From Paraburkholderia lycopersici (GTDB lineage: Bacteria > Pseudomonadota > Gammaproteobacteria > Burkholderiales > Burkholderiaceae), in assembly GCF_900096975.1 (NCBI RefSeq), contig NZ_FMYQ01000012.1, positions 1 to 64,000 on the forward strand: a stretch of DNA of 64,000 nucleotides, in the 5' to 3' direction. Position numbers and translations under genes: made by a program. Each line of letters opens with the position of its first letter. Positions within the stretch are counted from its first letter, which is position 1. The notes beneath the pieces were generated by a model that saw nothing but the letters and a program-made list of their open reading frames with translations, did no database searches and was not told the origin of the DNA. Positions 27,605-35,922 of the stretch are shown one piece after another.

Positions 27605-28513
27605 ATGTCTAACCAATCGCCGTCCGGCCGCGCGTCTCTGGGCGCGCTCGCGCACGTTCGCTCCATCAGCCATGTGATCGCCTGCGCGCTGGTGCTCGCG
27701 CCATGCGCGGCCCATGCGCATGCCATCGCGGGCGACCGCGTATTTCCCTCCACGCTCTCCGTCGACGACCCCGGCGTAGGCGACGAGGCCAACCTCGAAT
27801 TCGGTCACCAACGCGTGCCGGGCGACGCTGGCGACCAAAGCATCAACACCTTCGACTTCGAGTACGACAAGCTCATCACGCCGAGGCTCGCCTTCTCCGT
27901 GGACGGAAGTTACGTCATGCAGAACAATCCCACCGCGCGCGGCTTCGACAACTTCGGCGTGGGGCTCAAGTATCTGCTCTACGTGAACGAGGCACACGAG
28001 TTCATGACGTCGGTCGGCGTGGACGCCGAACTCGGCGGCACGGGAAGCCGCGCAATCGCCGACAACTTCTCGACGATCTCGCCCACCCTCTTCGCCGGCA
28101 AGGGCATGGGCGACCTGCCCGACTCGCTCGCGTGGCTGCGCCCCATCGCCATCACCGGCGAGGCCGGCCCGTCGTTCACGACGGGCGGCGGTCAACCGAA
28201 CTCGTTCGACTATGGCTTCACGTTCCAGTACAGCCTGCCCTACCTGCAACAGCACGTACACGACGTCGGCTTGCCGCAGCCGTTTTCCAACCTGATCCCG
28301 CTGGTCGAGGTGCCCCTCTCGAGAAGCCAGGGACAAACCACGGGCACCGTCAACCCCGGCTTCATCTGGATGAACCGCTACGGCCAGCTCGGTATCGAAG
28401 CGCAGATACCGATCAACCGGGCAAGCGGCTCGCATGTCGGCATCCTCGCGCAGGTGCACCTCTTCTTCGACGATATCGCGCCGCGCACGCTCGGCAAGCC
28501 GCTTTTCCAGTAA
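27605..28513 (+). CDS. Outer-membrane beta-barrel protein (MetA-pathway/transporter-like)
   Basis: A 302-residue protein with a signal peptide (hydrophobic stretch I-A-C-A-L-V-L-A-P-C-A-A-H-A-H-A, cleavage near residue 40) followed by alternating amphipathic strands and a C-terminal aromatic residue region, the pattern of an outer-membrane barrel. It resembles uncharacterised barrel proteins found next to CopC genes. It lies between the DUF2946 and CopC-type genes on one strand; a role in copper movement is inferred from this context only. Confidence 0.65.
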   Translation: MSNQSPSGRASLGALAHVRSISHVIACALVLAPCAAHAHAIAGDRVFPSTLSVDDPGVGDEANLEFGHQRVPGDAGDQSINTFDFEYDKLITPRLAFSVDGSYVMQNNPTARGFDNFGVGLKYLLYVNEAHEFMTSVGVDAELGGTGSRAIADNFSTISPTLFAGKGMGDLPDSLAWLRPIAITGEAGPSFTTGGGQPNSFDYGFTFQYSLPYLQQHVHDVGLPQPFSNLIPLVEVPLSRSQGQTTGTVNPGFIWMNRYGQLGIEAQIPINRASGSHVGILAQVHLFFDDIAPRTLGKPLFQ

Positions 28514-28541
28514 GCCCGCACATTCACACAGGAATTCCGCC

Positions 28542-28904
28542 ATGAAACTCGCTACATTGCGCACGCTCGTCGCTTCGGTCGCGCTGCTTGCCGCCCACGT
28601 CGCCTGGGCCCATGCTTATCCGACGCATCAGGAACCGCCGGCGGGCGCAACTGCGCCGGCCACGCTCAACGCCGTCGTGATCGACTTCGACGATGGGCTC
28701 GAACCCGCATTCAGCTCCATCGACGTCATGAACGCGCAGGGCAAGTCCGTCATTCGCGAGAAAGCGAAGGTCGACGCCGGCAACAACAAGCGCATGTCGG
28801 TCGCGCTGAATGCGTTGACGCCGGGGAAGTATTCGGTGGTGTGGATCGCCGTCGCCGCCGATGGGCATCGCACGACCGGGCATTACACATTCGACGTGAA
28901 GTGA
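28542..28904 (+). CDS. CopC-domain copper resistance protein
   Basis: A 120-residue periplasmic protein. A signal peptide ends at A-W-A-H-A, leaving the mature N-terminal His that CopC proteins use for Cu(II), as in H-A-Y-P-T-H-Q-E-P-P-A-G-A. The C-terminal Y-S-V-V-W-I-A-V-A-A-D-G-H-R-T-T-G-H-Y-T-F motif is the CopC signature with its second His. No CopD partner follows, but CopC can act alone. RBS CAGGAA upstream. Confidence 0.9.
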   Translation: MKLATLRTLVASVALLAAHVAWAHAYPTHQEPPAGATAPATLNAVVIDFDDGLEPAFSSIDVMNAQGKSVIREKAKVDAGNNKRMSVALNALTPGKYSVVWIAVAADGHRTTGHYTFDVK

Positions 28905-28973
28905 ACGTTCGGCAATGAAGACGCCGTGCGGCGATGTCACGCGAGACGGCCGCACGGCTCGCCGGGAAGGCGG

Positions 28974-29213
28974 CTAGAAGGCTCTGCCTTCGATGAGCTT
29001 GCCTTCGGCAAGCAGGGCGTCGATGGCCGCCTGGGCGCGACGGTCGGCTTCGTCGAAGGCTTCGCGCTGGGTGGCCGGGGGAAACGCCCCGAGATCGAGC
29101 GTGTACGAAGGCTCGTCGCCGGCTCCGCAGACAACGGCGTGCAGCTTCACCCCGGAATCACGCGGGGCTTCGACGATCCAGCGAAAGTACGACACATAGC
29201 GATAACTCCGCAT
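28974..29213 (-). CDS. Hypothetical protein
   Basis: A 79-residue protein of mixed charge with no membrane segment and no recognised family. It looks real because an AGGAG ribosome binding site lies 8 bases before its ATG and the composition is protein-like (aromatic N-terminus, acidic helix near the end). Nothing around it suggests a function. Confidence 0.6.
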   Translation of the reverse strand: MRSYRYVSYFRWIVEAPRDSGVKLHAVVCGAGDEPSYTLDLGAFPPATQREAFDEADRRAQAAIDALLAEGKLIEGRAF

Positions 29214-29353
29214 CGGGTTGATCTCCTGAAAATCCCGAAAACACAGGGAGGTTCGTGAAACCCATGAAGCGCCCCCAAAAAAGACAGACTATCGCGTCAA
29301 AACAAACGCAGTCGTGATCGCGATCACGACTTTCGAGCCATATGCCGGCTTTC

Positions 29354-29578
29354 TTACGATGGCGTGGTCGCCATAAAGGCGTCAGGCGCCCCGTTCAAGG
29401 CGTCGTATAGTTCGGCAACCGGCAAATCGCCTATCTCCTTGTGGAGATAGGCCGTGAACGCGCGATCGTAAAGCGCGCGCCCCGCGTGGGTTTCCATCGT
29501 CATATCGAAACCGTTGAGAACCAGGTCGGCGATTTCGCCGGCTTCGAGCAGGATGTGTTCAGCTTTCTTTCGTTCCAT
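29354..29578 (-). CDS. Hypothetical small protein
   Basis: A 74-residue, largely helical acidic protein starting M-E-R-K-K-A-E-H-I-L-L-E-A-G-E-I-A. A GGAG ribosome binding site is placed correctly. No family was recognised. It runs in the same direction as the preceding small gene and may belong to the same unit. Confidence 0.6.
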   Translation of the reverse strand: MERKKAEHILLEAGEIADLVLNGFDMTMETHAGRALYDRAFTAYLHKEIGDLPVAELYDALNGAPDAFMATTPS

Positions 29579-29760
29579 GGTCGTGCTCCGCTACAGCAGG
29601 ATCATGGAATTTTACGGGGACGGGCGAGGAATTGCTGGAGGAAATAAACAGGGGCGTTTCGGTTCTGTGTCACGCCTGCCGCTAGTGTCGCCGTCTGCTG
29701 TGTTATCCTGGCGGCATGCGGCTCGCGCGGTCCGGTCCGACGACTGCGTGCCGAGCGGAG

Positions 29761-30111
29761 ATGAACAGGATGGACGAGAGAAAGCGAGAAAGCATGGTGG
29801 CCTACCTGCAGCGCAGGATGGCCGAATTTGGAATCGAACCGGAGGACGTTGCCGCTTCCATTGCGGCAGACCAGGAACGACTGCGTGCCGCACGATATCG
29901 CGACGCCTATGGCAATACGTGGGACGGAAAAGGCGCGGTTCCGCAATGGGTACTACAGGCGACCAGCGCCGGTCAGTCGCTGGAGCATTTTGCGGTCAAC
30001 GCGACGCCGGAACAGGAATCGCGCAAGCGCCCGGCTGTCGACTGGCGAGACGACCCCTTCGCTGGCACCCGTCTTGCGACAGTCAAGTCCGAGCAGGCAG
30101 CCACTTCCTGA
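29761..30111 (+). CDS. H-NS family nucleoid-associated protein
   Basis: A 116-residue protein. The C-terminal half carries the H-NS DNA-binding signature Y-R-D-A-Y-G-N-T-W-D-G-K-G-A-V-P-Q-W-V (~residues 45-63), preceded by a helical, probably oligomerising, region. It matches the H-NS-like proteins common in Burkholderia-type genomes. The start is uncertain: ATGs at 29716, 29761 and 29770 are in frame, none with a good ribosome binding site. Such proteins silence AT-rich acquired DNA. Confidence 0.78.
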   Translation: MNRMDERKRESMVAYLQRRMAEFGIEPEDVAASIAADQERLRAARYRDAYGNTWDGKGAVPQWVLQATSAGQSLEHFAVNATPEQESRKRPAVDWRDDPFAGTRLATVKSEQAATS

Positions 30112-30208
30112 GCATGCGCAAGGATTTATCCGTGGCAACATCGGCACCGCATCGTTGCTGCATCGACGCTTCAGTCTCCAGAGCCTCCTCATCGCCCCGC
30201 GCGCACCG

Positions 30209-31426
30209 CTAGTCTCCACGAGCCTCGCCACGGCCCGCTCCAAACGTCGGGCGGAACAGCAGCAGCACGATCGTCACGACACAGAACGCCGCGCCGGCAC
30301 GGAAAGTCGCAGCGGCGCCAAGGCGTTCCCACAACTGGCCCGCGACAGCGCTCGAAACGAGCGTCACGATACCGCTCAGCAGGTTGAAGAACCCAAACGC
30401 GGTACCGCGCAGATGTGACGGCGCCGCGTGCGCGACCATCGTGGCGAGCAGGCCTTGCGTCATGCCCATGTGCAGTCCCCAAAGCGCGACGCCCACGACG
30501 ACTACGCTCCAGTGTATGCCGTGTGCAAGGACGAGGTCCGAGCCGATCAGCACGACGAGACCGGCTACGAGCAACCGCGTGTGGCTCACCGTGTCCGCGA
30601 GTTTGCCGCACGGATAAGCGGACAGCGCATAAACGACGTTCATCGCCACCATGACGAGCGGAACCAGCGCAATCGGTACGCCGCTACCCATGGCCCGAAG
30701 CACGAGAAACGCCTCGCTGAATCGCGCCAGCGCGAATACCGCGCCGGTTGCGACGACCCACCAATAATTCGAACCCATTTCGCCGAGACTCGACCAGCGC
30801 ACGGGCTTGTTCCGCTGCACCCGAGGTTCGTGCGCGGGCTCTTTGACGCCGAACGTCAAGAGCGCGACCGCGAGCAGGCCGGGAATGACGGCAAGCCAGA
30901 AAGCGAGCCGAAAGTCGTTCGCCCATTTCAACATGATGAGAACGGCCAGCAACGGCCCAAGGAACGCCCCCACCGTGTCGAGCGACTGGCGCAGCCCGAA
31001 GGCCGCGCCGCGCACGTGCTGCGGCGTGATATCCGCGACGAGCGCATCGCGAGGCGCCCCCCGGATGCCCTTGCCGACCCGGTCCATGATGCGCGCCGTC
31101 ACCACGATCCCGATCGTCGGCGCGACGGCAAAAATCGGCTTGCTCAATGCGCCGAGCGAATACCCCGCGACGGCCAGCCATTTGCGGTTGCCCAGGTAGT
31201 CGCTGAGCGTGCCCGAAAACACCTTGACGATCAGGGCCGTGGCCTCCGCGACGCCTTCGATGAGGCCAATCGCGCCTGCGCTGGCGCCGAGGCTTGTCAG
31301 CAAAAACATGGGCAGCAGGCTGTGGATGATTTCGGATGAGACGTCCATGAAGAGACTGACGCAACCGAGCACCCACACGCTGCGGGGAATCTGCCGGACA
31401 ACGCTGACTTGCGGTTCGTTTCGCAT
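30209..31426 (-). CDS. MFS transporter
   Basis: A 405-residue transporter with about 12 membrane helices. The first loop shows G-x-x-S-D-Y-L-G-N-R-K-W-L-A, the major facilitator signature (G-x-x-x-D-x-x-x-R-R/K). A GTG 27 bases upstream would extend it. Substrate unknown; the L-x-S-D-x-x-G-N-R-K and P-x-x-A-R-x-M-D-R-x-G-K-G-I-R-G-A-P-R-D pattern resembles efflux permeases often annotated for heavy metal or drugs. It is followed by the fluoride locus on the same strand but has no riboswitch. Confidence 0.82.
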   Translation of the reverse strand: MRNEPQVSVVRQIPRSVWVLGCVSLFMDVSSEIIHSLLPMFLLTSLGASAGAIGLIEGVAEATALIVKVFSGTLSDYLGNRKWLAVAGYSLGALSKPIFAVAPTIGIVVTARIMDRVGKGIRGAPRDALVADITPQHVRGAAFGLRQSLDTVGAFLGPLLAVLIMLKWANDFRLAFWLAVIPGLLAVALLTFGVKEPAHEPRVQRNKPVRWSSLGEMGSNYWWVVATGAVFALARFSEAFLVLRAMGSGVPIALVPLVMVAMNVVYALSAYPCGKLADTVSHTRLLVAGLVVLIGSDLVLAHGIHWSVVVVGVALWGLHMGMTQGLLATMVAHAAPSHLRGTAFGFFNLLSGIVTLVSSAVAGQLWERLGAAATFRAGAAFCVVTIVLLLFRPTFGAGRGEARGD

Positions 31427-31563
31427 GCGATATGGTGACACCAAATGGCACATTCGAACGGCGTGGACGTACGCCGATGCTCAGGCGAGCCGTTACGGCG
31501 GCTACGTCCCGTGACGCTTCGCCGGGGCGGCTGGGAGCTAATGCGGGCCGAACTGGCGAGGCA

Positions 31564-32874
31564 TCAGGTATGGGTCGCGGCGGCAGAACCGGCCCGCCTT
31601 GCGCGGCGTAGCGCGGGAATGTCCGAAAGCCGCATGCCGGCGGGCAGGAGCGGATGCTTCGCATGTCCCACACGTTGCGCGCGGTAAATGCCCGTATGGC
31701 CGGAAAACAAATAAGCCACGACGCAAGCCAGCGCCGCATACATGCCGATGTCCGCGCCGAACAGCTCGATTGCCATGACGGTCGAAGCGACAGGCGTGTT
31801 CGCGGCGCCGGCAAACACGGCGACGAATCCAAGCCCGGCAAGCACCGGAACCGGCAATGCCAGCACGTGGCCCAGTGCGTTTCCGAGCGTCGCGCCGATA
31901 TAGAACAGCGGCGTGACTTCGCCGCCTTTGAAGCCCGATGCGAGCGTAACGACGGTGAAAACGAATTTGCCCGCGAAATCGTAGACCGGCAACGCACGAT
32001 TAAACGACTCGACGATAGTCGGAATACCGAGGCCCAGATATTGCGGCACGTCGAGCACTGTTGCCGCTATCGCCACAACGATGCCCCCCACGAACGGGCG
32101 CGCCGGCGCGTAAGCGATCTTGCGCTTGATGAACGCCGAAAGCGCGTGGGTCGAATCGGCGAACAGCATGCCCACGACCCCGAAAGCGATGCCCGCCAGA
32201 ATGACGGACCCCAGTCCGAGCGGCGAGATGCGCGGAACAAACGGAATGCTGTAGACCGTGTGATGAATACCCCAGACGCGACATACCTGGTCCGCCACCA
32301 GCGACGACGCAATGCAGGTTAGCAGCGCGTCGTAGCGCAGGCGCCCGATGGCCAGCACTTCCAGCCCGAATATCGCGCCTGCCAGCGGCGTGCCGAACAC
32401 CGAAGAAAAGCCCGCTGCGATTCCGCCCATCAGCAGAATGCGGCGGTCTTCCCGGTCGAGGCCAAAGAGATGCGTCACCTGGTCGGCCAGCGCCCCGCCC
32501 ATCTGGACGGCCGTGCCCTCGCGCCCCGCCGAGCCGCCGAAAAGATGGGTAATCACGGTAGCGACGAACACGAGCGGCGCCATCCGCTTGGGCACGATTT
32601 TCTGCGGGTCGTGGATTTCGTCAATCAGCAGATTGTTCCCGCCTTCGACCGGCTTGCCGACACGGTGATAAACCCAGCCGGTCATGAAGCCGGCAACGGG
32701 CAAGAGCCAGAGCAGCCACGCGTGGGCCACGCGAATGTCGGTCGCGCGATCGAGCGCAAAAAGGAACAAGGCCGATGCGCTACCCGCCAGCGCCCCCAGG
32801 ATGCACGAGAGCAGCAGCCAGCGCGCGAGGTACGGAACCATCGCGAACTGCTCGATAGACTTCAGGTGTTTCAT
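31564..32874 (-). CDS. CLC-F-type channel/antiporter, fluoride exporter
   Basis: A 436-residue CLC protein with about 10-12 membrane helices. The first anion-site motif reads G-G-N-N-L instead of the G-S-G-I-P of chloride CLCs, and the gating-glutamate motif is G-S-A-G-R-E-G-T-A-V-Q-M-G, as in the fluoride-specific CLC-F branch. G-F-K-G-G-E-V-T-P near ~330 is the third motif. CLC-F proteins export F- in exchange for H+. The ATG lies about 90 bases past a fluoride riboswitch; an in-frame ATG inside that riboswitch is rejected. No CrcB/Fluc exporter is in this window, so this is the likely main exporter. Confidence 0.88.
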   Translation of the reverse strand: MKHLKSIEQFAMVPYLARWLLLSCILGALAGSASALFLFALDRATDIRVAHAWLLWLLPVAGFMTGWVYHRVGKPVEGGNNLLIDEIHDPQKIVPKRMAPLVFVATVITHLFGGSAGREGTAVQMGGALADQVTHLFGLDREDRRILLMGGIAAGFSSVFGTPLAGAIFGLEVLAIGRLRYDALLTCIASSLVADQVCRVWGIHHTVYSIPFVPRISPLGLGSVILAGIAFGVVGMLFADSTHALSAFIKRKIAYAPARPFVGGIVVAIAATVLDVPQYLGLGIPTIVESFNRALPVYDFAGKFVFTVVTLASGFKGGEVTPLFYIGATLGNALGHVLALPVPVLAGLGFVAVFAGAANTPVASTVMAIELFGADIGMYAALACVVAYLFSGHTGIYRAQRVGHAKHPLLPAGMRLSDIPALRRARRAGSAAATHT

Positions 32875-32961
32875 TGCGGTCCAGGTTTGAATGAGCGTCA
32901 AACCCGGGCGACAGGGGGCGTCGCGTAGACGGCCTACGACCTCCTGCACCCAGGAACTCGT

Positions 32962-33017
32962 AGGCATCATCAGCCCTGCGGGAATGCAGGGCGGTTACGG
33001 GAGGAATGCCATCTCCC
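32962..33017 (-). promoter_or_regulatory. Fluoride riboswitch (crcB motif) 1, upstream of the CLC-F gene
   Basis: Read on the minus strand, the RNA starts GGGAGAUGGCAUUCCUCCC and folds as the known fluoride aptamer: stem GGGAG/CUCCC, loop-to-tail pairing GGCAU with AUGCC, a GUAACC joint, hairpin GCCCUGC/GCAGGGC, then UGAUGAUGCCUAC. A TTGCGG-N17-TAGAAT promoter (33053-33058, 33030-33035) would start transcription a few bases before it. Downstream, GCCUACGA pairs with UCGUAGGC (32932-32965, with an inner UCCUG/CAGGA stem), and this hairpin takes over the 3' AUGCC strand of the aptamer, a natural ON/OFF switch. Confidence 0.93.
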
Positions 33018-33096
33018 AAAAGACTCGTGATTCTATGCGACAACATATCGCGCCGCAACAGGATTGTCGCAGCCATCAAGAGGCGGATTCGCGGCG

Positions 33097-35091
33097 CTAA
33101 AGGAGCGTGAGAAAGAGAATCGCCACCAGCAAGGCGCCGATTAGCGCGAGATAGAAATTCAGATTACCTGATTGAAGCGCGCGCAGGCGTTGCGCGCAAA
33201 CGTTCACGAAGCGGATAGCGGGCTCGAACAGGTGGCGCTCGAACAAGTCCGTCACCCCCGACGAAAATACCAGACGCTTGACGAAATATTCGCGCTGCTC
33301 GTGTTCGCGCGTGGCGCTGATCGTCGGTTGATAGACGAAGCTGTAAAAGGTCCGCATGGCATTGGAGAACGTCAGCGCGGTCGTCATGGCGTCGCGCTCG
33401 TGCGCCGTCATGCCGCCGAACCATACCGGCACGCGACGGACCGCGCGCTTGCTCGTGAGCCAGAGAAGCGCCAGCGGTAGCAATGCGAGCAGCGGCATCG
33501 CGAGAATCAGCTTCGACGGCGAAATGAAGGCGAATTTGTCGGTGAGCGGCACGAGCAGCCATCCCGCCACCATCGCGCGCGGAATGTCGACGTGAAAAAG
33601 CGCCTGCGCCCCGCGGGCGAGCGCGTTGAGCCAAAGCGGCGCCCCCACCGCCACGGCCAGCACGCACAGCCCGAGCACGCCGACCGCGGTCGCGCTCGCT
33701 CGCGGCACGGGACGCGTGACCTCGACGTCGGGCAAGCCCTGCAGTCCGAGTCCGAACAGCTTGACGAACGTTGCGAGCGCAACGGCGGCCGCAAGTGCGA
33801 GACCCGCGCCCGCCAGCACGAGTACGAGCCGCCCGATGAACGAGGTGAGATGAAAACCCTGGAATACCGTCTGAAACACGTACCATTCGCTGACGAATCC
33901 GGCTTGTGGCGGCACGGAAGCCAGACTCATCACCGAGAATACCGCGCCAACCCCGAGCAGAAAGCCGCTGCGCCTCAGCCACCCGCGCGGAACGATGTCG
34001 TAGCTACCGCACGCCGCGAAGACGCCGTCCGCCGCGAGAAACAGCGCGCCCTTGGCAAGCGCGTGCCCGGCAAGATGCAACAACGCGACAGTCCACGCGA
34101 GGCCGGCCAGGTCGCCGAGCTGGCTGGCGCGGAACAGCTGCGTCACGCCCAGCATGACGACCGCCACCGACGCATTTTCCGCCGACGAGTAACTGAGCAG
34201 CGCACGCCAGTCGTCCTGCTGAAACGCGAAAAGCACCGCGAGAATCGCACTGGCGACGCCCAGCGCAATGGCAATCACGCCGAGTCCAAACGCCGTGCCG
34301 CTCTGCGCCGATACGTCGAGCCAGCCATTCCACGCGCGGCTCAACGCGAAGTACGCCGCATTGAGTACGACGCCCGAGAAAAGCGCCCCGGTTGCGCCGC
34401 TGCCGCTCGCGTACGCACGCGGAAACCATTCGTAAAACGGCAACAGGCCGAGCTTCGCACCGAAGCCAATCAGAAATGCGATGCCGGCGAGCCACGAGAC
34501 GAGGTTGCCCGACGACGCAGCATGAGCGGCGAAGCTTGCAAAGCGGATTTCACCGGCTGCCTCGCCGAGCAGTACGACGGCGAACATCAGCGCCACCGCG
34601 CCGACCTCCAGCAATGCGAGCATGAGCATGACCGGCCGGCCCTCGCGCTCCGCGGCCCGCTCGCCCATGAGCATCAGCGCACCGCCCAGGCTCATGCTCT
34701 CCCATGCCGCCAGAAGCGCCGCGCCGTCCTGAAGTCCGAACACGCCCAATGCGCCGAGCAGGCTGAAAGCCGCCCCAGCGTGCCAACGTCCGGAGCGGCC
34801 GGAAAGCGGCGAGCCCAGCCAGCAGGCGAAGGCTGCCGGTACGAGGCCGAAGCCCATTAGCCATAGCCCTGCTGGCTCCATGCCGAAGGCCACTGGTTGA
34901 CCCGCAAGCTCCACCGGCAGAGAACGGACCGGCGTGCCGTCCGGCAACGCTGTGAGGCAGGCGACGATCCCCAGCGCGCACCCCAGGCCCAGCAATGCGC
35001 GAGCGGCGCCGCGGCAAGCGTGCGGCGGTGCGAGACATGCGGCCAGTATCCACGTGGCTGCGGCAAGGCCAAACAGCAGGTTAGCGCTCAA
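33097..35091 (-). CDS. Hydrogenase-4-like membrane subunit (HyfB/NuoL-type)
   Basis: A 664-residue antiporter-like membrane protein, the sixth and last gene of the fluoride-controlled complex. It has about 14-16 helices. The usual block G-x-G-x-K-x-G-x-x-P-x-H-x-W-L-P-x-A-H is altered to G-F-G-A-K-L-G-L-L-P-F-Y-E-W-F-P-R-A-Y, so the His and Asp of the pathway are lost while the Lys remains. The TTG start at 35091 is chosen because GAGGAC sits 6 bases before it; an upstream ATG would overlap the previous gene by 50 bases. Confidence 0.82.
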   Translation of the reverse strand: MSANLLFGLAAATWILAACLAPPHACRGAARALLGLGCALGIVACLTALPDGTPVRSLPVELAGQPVAFGMEPAGLWLMGFGLVPAAFACWLGSPLSGRSGRWHAGAAFSLLGALGVFGLQDGAALLAAWESMSLGGALMLMGERAAEREGRPVMLMLALLEVGAVALMFAVVLLGEAAGEIRFASFAAHAASSGNLVSWLAGIAFLIGFGAKLGLLPFYEWFPRAYASGSGATGALFSGVVLNAAYFALSRAWNGWLDVSAQSGTAFGLGVIAIALGVASAILAVLFAFQQDDWRALLSYSSAENASVAVVMLGVTQLFRASQLGDLAGLAWTVALLHLAGHALAKGALFLAADGVFAACGSYDIVPRGWLRRSGFLLGVGAVFSVMSLASVPPQAGFVSEWYVFQTVFQGFHLTSFIGRLVLVLAGAGLALAAAVALATFVKLFGLGLQGLPDVEVTRPVPRASATAVGVLGLCVLAVAVGAPLWLNALARGAQALFHVDIPRAMVAGWLLVPLTDKFAFISPSKLILAMPLLALLPLALLWLTSKRAVRRVPVWFGGMTAHERDAMTTALTFSNAMRTFYSFVYQPTISATREHEQREYFVKRLVFSSGVTDLFERHLFEPAIRFVNVCAQRLRALQSGNLNFYLALIGALLVAILFLTLL

Positions 35092-35890
35092 TTTGTCCTC
35101 CGCGTATCCGCTGGTTTGCCCTGCCGACAATCATCAGGAGTGCGTGGATCAAGGCCGCCGGATTGGGCGGGCAACCGGGTAGATAGATGTCCACTGGCAA
35201 TATGCCATCGAGCCCGGTCGCGCATGCGTAGTTTCCGCCGGTCATGCCCCCGGAAACGGCGCAGGTTCCCGTGGCGACGACCCACCGCGGCGTCGGCATC
35301 GCATTCCATGTTGCGAGCAGGGGCTCGCGCATGGCTTTCGTCACCGGGCCCGTCACGAGCAGGACATCGGCAAATCGCGGGGACGGCGTGAAAAAAATCC
35401 CAAGCCGATGCAGGTTGTAAAAGGGATTGTCGAGCGCCTGCAATTCCGACTCGCAGCCGTTGCACGATCCCGCGTCGACATGGCGAATATGCAGACTGCG
35501 CCCGAAAGCCCGGCGCTCGCGCTCCACCACCTCGCGCACGATGCGCTCGCTCATCGCCTCGTCCCATTCGAGGTCGGAACGCTCGCGCACGCCGAGCGCC
35601 CACGCTTCGGATGGCGTGAACGCGCCGCTCGGACAAACCTCGGCGCACCGCTGGCAGACGATACAGCGGCCCCAGTCCACTTGCGGTCGCGCGCGCGACT
35701 GTTGCGAGGGCGCGAAGACGATGGCCCGTGTCGGACAGGCTTCGGCGCATGCCTCGCAGCCCGGCGTACATCTTGCCGGTTCATAGCGCGGCATACCGAG
35801 CACGCCGTGCTGCCCGTCATCGTCGCCGGTCAGCGGCCAGCCCGTGCTCGCGCTCCCCTCCTTCAACCCGAACCACGTCCATAGCGACAT
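35081..35890 (-). CDS. Ferredoxin-hydrogenase small subunit fusion (HyfH-HyfI-like)
   Basis: A 269-residue protein combining two subunits that are separate in E. coli. Residues 41-86 hold a 2x[4Fe-4S] ferredoxin (Cys 41/45/48/52 and 76/79/82/86); residues ~130-269 hold a NuoB/HycG-type small subunit with the proximal-cluster Cys at 143, 146, 210 and 240 (S-C-N-G-C-E, G-T-C-A, P-G-C-P-P-N-P). All 12 cluster ligands are intact, so electron transfer is likely functional although the partner large subunit has lost its metal site. It is the fifth gene of the operon. Confidence 0.87.
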   Translation of the reverse strand: MSLWTWFGLKEGSASTGWPLTGDDDGQHGVLGMPRYEPARCTPGCEACAEACPTRAIVFAPSQQSRARPQVDWGRCIVCQRCAEVCPSGAFTPSEAWALGVRERSDLEWDEAMSERIVREVVERERRAFGRSLHIRHVDAGSCNGCESELQALDNPFYNLHRLGIFFTPSPRFADVLLVTGPVTKAMREPLLATWNAMPTPRWVVATGTCAVSGGMTGGNYACATGLDGILPVDIYLPGCPPNPAALIHALLMIVGRANQRIRGGQIER

Positions 35891-35922
35891 GCGCGATCCC
35901 TCCTGAGGCGCCGTGAGCGACG

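Noticed and set aside
32875..32970. Upstream start for the CLC-F gene
   Set aside because: It would place the first codons inside the fluoride riboswitch aptamer.
33592..34860. Plus-strand frame opposite the HyfB-like gene
   Set aside because: Highly charged antisense frame over a hydrophobic membrane protein gene, the usual mirror effect.
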